The position numbers and the translations under genes are program-made. From NCBI RefSeq assembly GCF_900142625.1, contig NZ_FRBN01000002.1, forward strand, positions 186,001 through 250,000: 64,000 nucleotides of DNA, read 5' to 3'. The first letter of the stretch is position 1; each line of letters begins with the position of its first letter. The DNA is from Roseovarius marisflavi. GTDB lineage: Bacteria; Pseudomonadota; Alphaproteobacteria; Rhodobacterales; Rhodobacteraceae. Below, piece by piece: positions 27,000-34,489 of this stretch. Under the pieces are notes generated by a model. It searched no databases. It had not been told where the DNA came from and worked only from the letters and a program-made list of their open reading frames with translations.

Positions 27000-27071
27000 T
27001 GTTGGTATTATCTTAGGATTTGTTGGTATTGTAATAGCGCCCCACCAAAAATACCAACAAATATACCAACA
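27000..27071. promoter_or_regulatory. right arm-type integrase sites and integrase promoter region
   Basis: TGTTGGTA at 27000 and 27021 and its complement TACCAACA at 27052 and 27064 form an inverted set in the gap between integrase and tRNA. The second pair has the same 12-bp spacing as the pair near the left end. Arm-type binding sites are the likely reading. Confidence 0.6.
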
Positions 27072-27182
27072 AATACCTGGGATGCGGTGGCTCTCAGCGG
27101 AACGCGCTGGCACTACCCTTATGAAAATAACCATATAAATAAGGCATTTTGGGGCTAATTGGGTCTACATTGGAAGATATGA

Positions 27183-27257
27183 TGGTGCCCGGGGGCGGAA
27201 TCGAACCACCGACACGAGGATTTTCAATCCACTGCTCTACCCCTGAGCTACCCGGGC
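27183..27257 (-). tRNA. tRNA-Phe (GAA)
   Basis: The 75-base gene reads GCCCGGGTAGCTCAGGGG at the 5' end and has anticodon loop TTGAAAA (anticodon GAA). The T-loop is GGTTCGATTCC, and the acceptor strand ends CCCCGGGCA with CCA encoded. The 7-bp acceptor stem pairs fully. Its last 20 bases are repeated at 9086, so it is the integration site of the island; the island restores an intact 3' end and the tRNA remains functional. Confidence 0.97.
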
Positions 27258-27335
27258 ACGGGGAACGCATCAGCGTTCGGGTGATGGCCTTCTAGGCGAG
27301 GCAAAGCGGGGTGTCCAGAGGCTTTGATTAAAAAA

Positions 27336-27518
27336 TCAATGTGGTTTCTGACGTTCTCGCGAGATCGCCTCAATTGCCTTTTCAATATCCTCGGGATCGG
27401 TCGAGGGAACGGCGTAGTCGCCGGAAAACCATTTGCCAAGATCGACGTCGGCGCAGCGCCGCGAACAGAACGGGCGATACTTGGTCTCTGTGGGTTTTTT
27501 ACAGATCGGACAGGCCAT
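27336..27518 (-). CDS. yacG: DNA gyrase inhibitor YacG
   Basis: The 60-residue zinc protein starts [38 protein letters not shown], with the four zinc Cys in CPIC and CSRRC and the signature DLGKWF. E. coli YacG binds GyrB and blocks DNA binding. The ATG at 27518 overlaps the stop of the RNase gene (TGATG), so the four genes infA, maf, RNase E/G and yacG behave as one unit. Length is complete. Confidence 0.93.
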   Translation of the reverse strand: MACPICKKPTETKYRPFCSRRCADVDLGKWFSGDYAVPSTDPEDIEKAIEAISRERQKPH

Positions 27519-28540
27519 CACAGCACCTCTGCAAGCGGCAGGCGGTCGCGTTTGCGCTGCAATTCGAAATGGCCCAGAGGGGTCCAGCCGACAAGGGTGG
27601 TTTCAACCGAATCCTGACGGAACGCGGCGCGCAGTGCGGTTTCGAACTGGCGGCGATCCTTCTTGGGCATCGGCGCAAGATCAAGCGTGATCTGCCCACC
27701 GAGACCGCGCAGGCGCAACTGGCGTGGCAGATCGCGGGCGGTGGCAAGGTTGGCCTTTAGGCCCGCCGCAAGGCTGGCATCGCCGCCGGTATTGACGTCC
27801 ACGGCGACAAGGGCGCGGGTCGGCTCGATGAAGTAGGACGCACCGCCCGTCAAAGGCGCCTGTGGGTCACTCAGCGCCTCGACCTGATCAAGCACGCCGT
27901 GCTCTGCGAAACAGCCCTCGGCGGTGACCACCTCGGCCGCCTCGGTCCAGTCGCGCCAGGCCAGAACATGCGGCCCGTCGCCCTCGGTCAGCTTTTCGGC
28001 GCCCTCGCCGGTGGCATCGGCCAGAACCGCCGCCGCCAGATCAAGCATGGCACGGATATCTTCGGCGATCTCATCGGCCTCGGCGCCCTCGCAGGACGAG
28101 CGCAGTATAAGCCCCATATCGCTATCGACCATCTCGCCGTGCGCGATTTCCAGAAGCGAGTCGCGGACCGCCTCATCCTTGATCGAGCGCGAAATGTTAA
28201 GACCGGGGGCCGAGGGCGTGATGATGGCATAGCGGCTTTTGAACAAAAGTTTCGCGGTCACCGGCAGGGCCTTGCCGGGCTCGGCGTAGCCCGTGACCTG
28301 CACCAGAATCGGCTGACCGGGGGCGAGACCCTTGATCTGGCGCAGAAAGGCCGAGCCGTCGGGCGTGCGCAGGAACATACCGCCCTGCCCTTTGACCGGC
28401 CGGTCGGCAATTGCGCGATAGATCGCGCCGGGGCGCGGATGCTCCGAATCAATCAAAAGATCGCTCAGGCGGCCATCGATCATCAAAGCGGCGGCCTCAA
28501 ACCCGTTAACGTGGTCAAGAGCGATGGTGCGGCCCTTCAT
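27518..28540 (-). CDS. ribonuclease E/G, short form
   Basis: The 340-residue protein has the RNase E/G catalytic core with [15 protein letters not shown], where the two Asp residues bind Mg, and [31 protein letters not shown] near the end. E. coli RNase G is 489 residues; here the S1 domain and the zinc-link are missing, as in other Rhodobacteraceae copies beside maf and infA. It probably processes rRNA or mRNA. It overlaps maf by four bases (ATGA-type) and yacG by one. Confidence 0.9.
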   Translation of the reverse strand: MKGRTIALDHVNGFEAAALMIDGRLSDLLIDSEHPRPGAIYRAIADRPVKGQGGMFLRTPDGSAFLRQIKGLAPGQPILVQVTGYAEPGKALPVTAKLLFKSRYAIITPSAPGLNISRSIKDEAVRDSLLEIAHGEMVDSDMGLILRSSCEGAEADEIAEDIRAMLDLAAAVLADATGEGAEKLTEGDGPHVLAWRDWTEAAEVVTAEGCFAEHGVLDQVEALSDPQAPLTGGASYFIEPTRALVAVDVNTGGDASLAAGLKANLATARDLPRQLRLRGLGGQITLDLAPMPKKDRRQFETALRAAFRQDSVETTLVGWTPLGHFELQRKRDRLPLAEVL

Positions 28541-29115
28541 GGCAGATCCTTATAAAGCGGATAGCCGGCCGCGCGCAGCAGGCCAGCGGTTTCACAAATC
28601 GGCAATCCAACGACAGCGCTGAAAGAGCCCTGAATCCAAGGGATTAGCGCGCCTGCCGGGCCTTGGATGCCATAACCGCCCGCCTTGCCCTGCCAGTCGT
28701 TGGTGGCAAGATAGGCGTTCAGCTCTTCGTCGGAAATCTGTTTGAACTTGACGGTCGTGACAACATCGCGTTCCCAGACCCGATCACCGCGCCGTACCGC
28801 GACGGCGGTGATCACCCGGTGACGACGCCCCGAGAGCATCAACAGAAATTCCGCCGCCTCGCCCGCGCTTTCCGGCTTACCGAGGATTCGGCGGCCAAGC
28901 GCCACGGTGGTATCGGCCGAAAGCACGATCTCATCCTCATCGGCCCTGACCGCCAATGCCTTTTCGCGCGCCATGCGTATGCAATACGGGCGCGGCAATT
29001 CGGCTTTGCGAGGGGTCTCGTCAATGTCAGGCGGGCGGATATCAGCCGACACAACCCCGATCTGCGCCAACAGATCCCGGCGGCGCGGGCTACCCGATCC
29101 GAGAATCAAACGCAT
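28537..29115 (-). CDS. maf: Maf-family nucleotide pyrophosphatase
   Basis: The 192-residue protein begins [20 protein letters not shown], the family signature, and continues with [42 protein letters not shown], including the catalytic Asp. [28 protein letters not shown] region follows. Maf proteins hydrolyse non-canonical or modified nucleoside triphosphates. It lies 14 bp after infA and overlaps the RNase gene. Complete. Confidence 0.95.
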   Translation of the reverse strand: MRLILGSGSPRRRDLLAQIGVVSADIRPPDIDETPRKAELPRPYCIRMAREKALAVRADEDEIVLSADTTVALGRRILGKPESAGEAAEFLLMLSGRRHRVITAVAVRRGDRVWERDVVTTVKFKQISDEELNAYLATNDWQGKAGGYGIQGPAGALIPWIQGSFSAVVGLPICETAGLLRAAGYPLYKDLP

Positions 29116-29129
29116 GCAATATCAATCGC

Positions 29130-29348
29130 TTACTTGAAGCGATAGTTGATCCGACCCTTGGTCAGATCATAGGGGGTCATTTCCACCTGAACTTTATCGC
29201 CGGCCAGAACGCGAATGCGGTTCTTGCGCATCTTGCCTGCCGTATGAGCGATGATCGTATGGCCGTTTTCCAGCTCGACCAGGAATGTCGCATTCGGCAG
29301 GAGTTCCTTAACGACACCGGGAAATTCGAGCAGTTCTTCCTTGGCCAT
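29130..29348 (-). CDS. infA: translation initiation factor IF-1
   Basis: The 72-residue protein is a complete IF-1 ([30 protein letters not shown], then [35 protein letters not shown]), an OB-fold that binds the 30S A-site. It is the first gene of the infA-maf-RNase-yacG unit. A ribosome site (GGAGAT) precedes the ATG by about six bases. Confidence 0.98.
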   Translation of the reverse strand: MAKEELLEFPGVVKELLPNATFLVELENGHTIIAHTAGKMRKNRIRVLAGDKVQVEMTPYDLTKGRINYRFK

Positions 29349-29428
29349 GGTATCTCCATAATTTTCATCCGCCCATTCGCGGACAGACGCCTAAATGGCG
29401 CTATTCCCGGTTTTTTTCAAGGCTATAA

Positions 29429-30313
29429 TCACGATATTCGGTGATATGTGGCCGCCACGTCGCGGCCCGCCTGTTCGGACCAGTGTTTGCGGTTCAAAAC
29501 CACGCCATCGGCGCGCACATGGGCAACGCGGCCAAGGTCAACCTCGGCCAGGGTCCAGCCGGGGGTGTTGAGCGTGCCCTCGCCAATCACGCCGGTAGGC
29601 GGAAAGCCGGTATCGGGCGGGCCAAAAATGCCACCCATGCCGGTGTTTTCATCCACCGCCGGCGACCACGCGGCATTCCCCACGGTTGACGCCATCACCG
29701 TGATGCACTGGGTTTCAAGCGCGCGCGCCATCGCCCCGATCCGCACCCGCCAATAGCCCGCCAAGGCCTCGGTGCAGGATGGCACGAGGATCAGGTCGGC
29801 CTCGCTTAACCCACGGGCGAGCAGGGGAAATTCGGCATCATAGCAGATCAGGATACCGATCTTGCCAAGGCTGGTCTCGAAGATTTGCAACGGCCCACCG
29901 GGCACCACGCCCCAGATCTCACGCTCGAAGCGGGTCATGATCTGTTTGTCCTGTGCTCCGCGCCCGCCGTTGGGCGAAAACAGCCGCGCGCGGTTGACCG
30001 GGCGCGCCCCCAGCGCAGGATCAAACACCGGCGCCGAGGCCGCAAGAATATGCAGGCCATAGCGCGCCGCCAGATCGGCGTGAAGGTCATCGGCATTGCC
30101 AATCAACCCCGACACCGCATGCAAAGACCGCTCAAGATCGCCCGCGATCTCTGGCCCGGCGAGCATGGCAAGCTCCATCGCGCCATATTCGGGGAAAACC
30201 GCCAGATCGGCGCCCTTGGCGGCCGCATCGGCCACCCAATCGGTGATCTTGGCGGCGTAATCGGCCCAATTGGTCAGCGGATCAAGCGGATAGGCGGCGG
30301 TTGCGATCTTCAT
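29429..30313 (-). CDS. carbon-nitrogen hydrolase (nitrilase superfamily)
   Basis: The 294-residue protein has the nitrilase-superfamily triad: Glu42 in FPEYG, Lys123 in DKQIMTRFE and Cys157 in LICYDAEFPLLARGL. The active-site surroundings resemble the amidase or omega-amidase branches more than nitrilases. It lies downstream of the racemase/isomerase gene on the same strand with a 92-bp gap. It is one of two amidase-like genes in the divergent catabolic cluster, so release of ammonia or an amine from a carbamoyl or amide intermediate is likely. Substrate unknown. Confidence 0.88.
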   Translation of the reverse strand: MKIATAAYPLDPLTNWADYAAKITDWVADAAAKGADLAVFPEYGAMELAMLAGPEIAGDLERSLHAVSGLIGNADDLHADLAARYGLHILAASAPVFDPALGARPVNRARLFSPNGGRGAQDKQIMTRFEREIWGVVPGGPLQIFETSLGKIGILICYDAEFPLLARGLSEADLILVPSCTEALAGYWRVRIGAMARALETQCITVMASTVGNAAWSPAVDENTGMGGIFGPPDTGFPPTGVIGEGTLNTPGWTLAEVDLGRVAHVRADGVVLNRKHWSEQAGRDVAATYHRIS

Positions 30314-30405
30314 GGTGATCTCCGGGCAGCAGGCAAAAAGACATTCACCTTGCTCGATACAGGTTCAGGGCCGCACAGTCGAGCAGGTCACCCGGCGCAA
30401 TGGCC

Positions 30406-31140
30406 CTAAAAGTCGCGCAAAAGCGATCCGTATCCCGCAATCCGGTCGCTGACACCGGCCCGGCGCAAGACGTCCCACATCATCGCCTGATTTGACGAAA
30501 TCACCCGCTTGCCAAGCCTTTGTTCCAGCGCATCCAGCATGTCGATCGAGCGCAGCGCACCGCAACTTATGAACAGGGCATCGGCATCGGGGCGATCCAC
30601 GCGGGCGGCAAAATCTGCGATGAAATCAGGCCGCACCCGGATCATGTCGCTGTCTTTTTTAAGGTTCAGCCCCTGGATATTGACGATCTCAAAGCCCGCG
30701 TCGGTCATATAATCCGCCTCACGCCGGTTGATCTCGTCCAGATAGGGCGTGGCCACCGCGATGCGGCGCGCGCCGATCACGCGCAACGCCGCCATGACCC
30801 CGGTAATAAGCGATGTTGGCTCAGCGTTCGGGGCGCCTTTGCGCAGCTCGGCGAAAACCCGGCCTTCGCCGATCACAAGGCTGCCAGAGGTGCAGGCGTA
30901 ACAGATCACGTCAAGACTTCCGTCCGGCAGGATGCTCGCCGCCGCCTGCGCCAGATCATCGGCCTGCGCGCGCAGGGTGTCCACCGTGATCGAATCCGGG
31001 ATCGGCGCGCGGGTGAAATGTAGCCCGACGCCGGGCGGGCAGAGCGTGAACATGTCATCCTCGATGGTCTGCTCGGTCGCAAGCAGCACAAAGCCGATTT
31101 TCGCGCGCCCGTGACGGCCCTCGTCAAAGGCGGCACTCAT
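30406..31140 (-). CDS. maleate isomerase / Asp-Glu racemase-family protein
   Basis: The 244-residue protein belongs to the maleate isomerase and arylmalonate decarboxylase branch. It has PPGVGLHFTRAPIPDSITVDTL, VICYACTSGSLVIG with Cys83, ATPYLDEINRREADYMTDAGFEI and ALFISCGALRSID with Cys193. Two Cys residues across the pocket are what isomerases and racemases need; the decarboxylases keep only one. It is divergent from the creatinase-like gene, with paired operator half-sites in the gap. The ATG at 31140 is preferred to 31170. Likely step: isomerisation or racemisation in the same pathway. Confidence 0.8.
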   Translation of the reverse strand: MSAAFDEGRHGRAKIGFVLLATEQTIEDDMFTLCPPGVGLHFTRAPIPDSITVDTLRAQADDLAQAAASILPDGSLDVICYACTSGSLVIGEGRVFAELRKGAPNAEPTSLITGVMAALRVIGARRIAVATPYLDEINRREADYMTDAGFEIVNIQGLNLKKDSDMIRVRPDFIADFAARVDRPDADALFISCGALRSIDMLDALEQRLGKRVISSNQAMMWDVLRRAGVSDRIAGYGSLLRDF

Positions 31141-31157
31141 GTCCTGTACCTGGCTAT

Positions 31158-31231
31158 GCTGTATACACATCTAGGATAGAACTCCATATAAACCGACTTA
31201 TTGCCGTATTGACGTCATATGTGTACACAGC
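31158..31231. promoter_or_regulatory. inverted operator pair between divergent catabolic genes
   Basis: GCTGTATACACAT (31158-31170) and ATGTGTACACAGC (31219-31231) are inverse copies with one mismatch, 48 bp apart, in the gap between 31140 and 31305. Each core (GTATACAC and GTGTACAC) is itself nearly symmetric, as for GntR-type dimers. No regulator gene lies next to them, so the regulator is elsewhere. Confidence 0.6.
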
Positions 31232-31304
31232 TTACTCAAATACGGCAAGCGCCGTGACGGCCATGCGATTCGGCCCCACTGCCCCCGCAACAGGAGATCC
31301 CGTG

Positions 31305-32462
31305 ATGCTTGAAGAAGCCAAAATTCGCACCCAGGCCCTTCAGGCACGCATGAAGGATGAGGGCATTCAAAAAGCGGTGTTCACCGACGAAAGCTCGATC
31401 GCCTATCTGGCCGGGTTCTGGGGTTATCTGGGCATCGAATTCGGCCGCCCGACCATGCTTGTGGTCGATGCCGATGACGCGCCGGTGGTCATCACCCCGC
31501 TGATGGAATCCGAAATGGTCGCCGCGATGACCTGGGTCGAGGATGTCCGCACCTGGGAAGACATGGGCCAACGCACCTGGGCGCGCGCCCTTGCCGGGGC
31601 TTTGGGCGACAAGCCAGACGCGATTTATATCGAGCGCAACACCATCCCGGCGATTGTGCGCAACCACCTTGATGACACCTATCCCGGCGTCCCGCTCAGG
31701 GATATCTCGCCCGTTCTCGGCGCGATGCGCACCGTCAAATCACCGTTCGAGATCGGTGTAATGAAAGAGGCCGGGCAAATCGCCGGCGCGATGATGGCCG
31801 CCGCCCACAACAGCCTCGCCGAAGGCGCGCCGGAATATGAATCCGCCCTTGCCGTGATCGAGGCCGGATCGCGCAAAGCCGCCACCTTTCTGACCGCAAA
31901 GGGATGGGACCGCTTTGTCTCGCCGATGATCCACAACCTGCAAATCCTGCAAAGCGGCGCCGATGCCTCGATGGTGCACCGCCGCGCCAGCGTCAAAGCC
32001 TACGAGAAATTCGACCCGGTCTATTTCTGTTTTTGCAACATGGCGCAGTTCAAGCAATACAAGCTTGGCTTTGACCGGATGTTTCATATCGGCGAGGTCA
32101 AGGACAAGGACCGCAAAGTGCAACAAGCCGCGATTGATGCCCAGCAAGCCGCGATTGCCGCGATCCGCCCCGGCGTGATCGCCGAAGACGTCGCCGCCGC
32201 CGCCAATGCCGTCTACCGCGAACGCGGCTTTGAAACCGGCTATCGCACCGGGCGCTCTATCGGGGTGGCCTATCTTGAAGCGCCCGAACTCAAGGCGGGG
32301 GACAAGACCGTGCTGCGCGCCGGCATGACCTTTGCCGTCGACGGCGGGATTTCGGTCGATGGCGTGACCGCCGGACGGATCGGCGATTCAATCGTCGTCA
32401 CCGAGACCGGGGTTGATTATATCACCCAATACCCGCGCGAAATTCTGTTGAGCAAAGGCTAG
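31305..32462 (+). CDS. M24-family creatinase/ectoine-hydrolase-like protein
   Basis: The 385-residue protein has the pita-bread fold order of M24 proteins: an N-terminal domain (VFTDESSIAYLAGFWGYLGIEFGRPTMLVV) and a C-terminal domain (SPFEIGVMKEAGQIAGAMMAAAH to the end). The metal-binding Asp residues expected before GFDRMFHIGEV are replaced (YFCFCNMAQFKQYKL). The last Glu ligand region reads AVDGGISVDGVTAGRIGDSIVV without Glu. That pattern is typical of metal-free creatinase and ectoine hydrolase, not peptidases. The ATG at 31305 has AGGAG eight bases upstream and is preferred to starts at 31209 or 31263. It is followed four bases later by an amidase. Confidence 0.85.
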   Translation: MLEEAKIRTQALQARMKDEGIQKAVFTDESSIAYLAGFWGYLGIEFGRPTMLVVDADDAPVVITPLMESEMVAAMTWVEDVRTWEDMGQRTWARALAGALGDKPDAIYIERNTIPAIVRNHLDDTYPGVPLRDISPVLGAMRTVKSPFEIGVMKEAGQIAGAMMAAAHNSLAEGAPEYESALAVIEAGSRKAATFLTAKGWDRFVSPMIHNLQILQSGADASMVHRRASVKAYEKFDPVYFCFCNMAQFKQYKLGFDRMFHIGEVKDKDRKVQQAAIDAQQAAIAAIRPGVIAEDVAAAANAVYRERGFETGYRTGRSIGVAYLEAPELKAGDKTVLRAGMTFAVDGGISVDGVTAGRIGDSIVVTETGVDYITQYPREILLSKG

Positions 32463-32465
32463 GTC

Positions 32466-33260
32466 ATGGCCGACGCCACCCTTCGCGTTGCCGTCGCCCA
32501 GTGCACGGGCGCGCTTGACGGGGCCGAGGCCCGCCTTGCCTGGCTGTCAGAGATTTTGCATGCGCGGGGCGACGCGCCGCTTGATCTGATCGTGCTGCCC
32601 GAGTTGTTTCAATGCGGCTATAACATCGGTGGTCTTCTGGCCGCGCGTGCCGAGGCCCCGGACGGTCCCTTTGCGCAGGCAGTCGCCGATCTGGCCAAAA
32701 CCCATAACACCGCTATTCTCTATGGGTACTCTGAGGCCGGGCGCGATGAGCTTTATAACGCCGCGCAATGTATTGACCGGACCGGTCAATGCATCGGACA
32801 GCATCGTAAGCTCTTGCTGCCGCCGGGGTTTGAGGGCGATCATTTCACCTCTGGCACCGGCTGCGAGATGTTCGAGCTTGGCGGCTTCACAGTCGCCACG
32901 CTGATTTGCTATGATGTCGAGTTCCCCGAAAACCTGCGCCATGTGGCACTTGCCGGGGCCGATATCGTCGTGGTGCCGACCGCGCTTGGCGCAAGCTGGG
33001 GCGTCGTGTCGGAAAAAGTCGTGCCGACGCGCGCCTTCGAGAACGGCGTTTACCTCTGTTACGCCAATTATTGCGGCACAGAGAATGGTGCGGCATATTT
33101 TGGCGGAAGTTGTCTGATTGGCCCTGACGGCAAAGACCTTGCGCGCGCCGCACAAGACCCGACGCTGATCGAAGCGACGCTTGCCAAATCCGCTGTCTCG
33201 GCGGCGCAGGCGCGTTTGCCCTATCACAGCGACCGGCTTCGCCTGCCTTGGGTGAACTGA
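32466..33260 (+). CDS. carbon-nitrogen hydrolase (amidase)
   Basis: The 264-residue protein is a second nitrilase-superfamily member, with Glu46 in LPELFQCGYN, Lys115 in HRKLLLPP and Cys148 in LICYDVEFPEN. It is closest in look to R-amidase and carbamoylputrescine amidase types. It begins four bases after the creatinase-like gene, so both are expressed together and probably act in sequence: ring or guanidino cleavage, then amide hydrolysis. This order is inference. Complete. Confidence 0.88.
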   Translation: MADATLRVAVAQCTGALDGAEARLAWLSEILHARGDAPLDLIVLPELFQCGYNIGGLLAARAEAPDGPFAQAVADLAKTHNTAILYGYSEAGRDELYNAAQCIDRTGQCIGQHRKLLLPPGFEGDHFTSGTGCEMFELGGFTVATLICYDVEFPENLRHVALAGADIVVVPTALGASWGVVSEKVVPTRAFENGVYLCYANYCGTENGAAYFGGSCLIGPDGKDLARAAQDPTLIEATLAKSAVSAAQARLPYHSDRLRLPWVN

Positions 33261-33278
33261 GCGTTTGCGGGTTTTCCT

Positions 33279-34319
33279 TTAGCCAACGCAGATCGCCTGA
33301 AGCCGCAACCAATCCTGATCGCTTAGGATGGGCGGTGGTGGCGGCGCGTCTGCAAAAGGATCGGCCTCGATCAAAGGCAAGACGGTTTCACCTGTGATAT
33401 CAAGTGCATAGGCATAGGGCGTGGCGCGGATTTCCCAAGTGCGAAAGCCTGTCAAAAGAGCCTCTGGATCAAGCGGATCAGGCGGATCGGTCAACAGCGC
33501 CTCGGCATGGGCGCGCAGGGCCTCTTCGGGCAAAGCGCCGGTCGTAAGCAGGCGCAAGCTTGCCGATATCCCGCCCTGCGCCAAAAGCCTATCCAAAGGA
33601 TCGCTGCCCTCGGCGCGCCGGTAGGCCGCCACGATATGGCCCGCGACGACGTCAGGCTCCTCATAATCCTCAACCAGCGCCGCATTGATCAGCACCGTCC
33701 CACCCGGCAGGCGTAAAGCGCCCGCAACGCCGCCCCGCACCACCAGAAACCGCACCGCGCCCGCCGCCTGTGGCGCAGGCAGACGCTTGGCCAGTTCAGC
33801 AAGCGCCGCCGCCCCGCCGGGGCCGCGACAGGCCGGGCCGGTGACCTTTTGCAAATGCTCAAGAAGGGACTGTCCGATCTCGGCGCGTTTGACGGCGGGC
33901 ACCACGACAAGCGCATGTTTGCGCGCCGCTCCCGGCAGCCAGAACACCGCCAGCGCCACCACAGCCGCAAGGCTGGTCAGAAACCCGACAAGACGCAGCC
34001 GCCCGGGGCGTGGCCGCTGGCGCGAAATTGCCGCACGCAGCTTGTCGATGGCCTCGATCATCTGGACCTCATCCTCGGGCACCTCAAGGGTTTCACCGGG
34101 GTCACCATCGGGATGGTAAATCGCCGGATGCGCCCCCGGATTGGAGCGCGCGATGGCCGCCAGCGACCAATGTGCAAGGACCCGGTCACGGGTGTCGGTG
34201 ATGGTCAGCGTCGCCTCGCCGACCGAGGCGATCACATCGATGCGCTGCGCCTCGGGCGTGGCCCGCCAGAGGGCTTGCGCCTCAAGCCGCTGGTATTTGC
34301 TGAGTGCTGTCACTGTCAT
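33279..34319 (-). CDS. membrane protein with degenerate M48-peptidase-like domain
   Basis: The 346-residue protein has a cytoplasmic N-terminal region, one membrane helix (about 107-128) and a C-terminal domain with LRLPGGTVLINAALVEDYEEPDVVAGHIVAAYRRAEG. That line follows the M48 pattern (PGG, then the helix that should carry HExxH), but the zinc motif reads GHIVAAY at 227-233 and lacks Glu and the second His. It is therefore predicted to be a non-catalytic relative. It is convergent with the amidase gene. Start at 34319 preferred to 34391. Similar hypothetical proteins are expected in other roseobacters; function unknown. Confidence 0.6.
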   Translation of the reverse strand: MTVTALSKYQRLEAQALWRATPEAQRIDVIASVGEATLTITDTRDRVLAHWSLAAIARSNPGAHPAIYHPDGDPGETLEVPEDEVQMIEAIDKLRAAISRQRPRPGRLRLVGFLTSLAAVVALAVFWLPGAARKHALVVVPAVKRAEIGQSLLEHLQKVTGPACRGPGGAAALAELAKRLPAPQAAGAVRFLVVRGGVAGALRLPGGTVLINAALVEDYEEPDVVAGHIVAAYRRAEGSDPLDRLLAQGGISASLRLLTTGALPEEALRAHAEALLTDPPDPLDPEALLTGFRTWEIRATPYAYALDITGETVLPLIEADPFADAPPPPPILSDQDWLRLQAICVG

Positions 34320-34489
34320 CCGGGGGCTGCCCTGCCTCTTTGCACAAAGATTAGCACGAGCCGGGCGGCGCGGGCAATCGGGCTTGGTCATGCGTTCGGT
34401 GAATGGCCAGCCGCGTGGCGATGCAGGCCGGGTATGAGTATTTATGGAAAGATGAAAGAGCGCGGGCGCGCGAGCGAAGGGCCAGGCGA

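Larger units (their letters stand above)
9086..27202. mobile_element. 18.1-kb genomic island integrated in tRNA-Phe
   Basis: The ends are two perfect 20-bp copies of TGGTGCCCGGGGGCGGAATC, at 9086-9105 and 27183-27202; the right copy is the 3' end of tRNA-Phe. A full-length P4-type integrase lies just inside the tRNA end and reads away from it. Short repeats TACCAACA occur in pairs just inside both ends. Cargo has lower and more variable GC than the flanks. It includes a phage/island-type replication protein, a restriction-enzyme scrap, IS3 and IS6 scraps and several island-only genes. No conjugation genes are seen, so it would be a mobilisable or satellite-like island at best. Confidence 0.85.

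Noticed and set aside
9086..27202. conjugative element
   Set aside because: No relaxase, type IV secretion or coupling protein gene is visible in the island.
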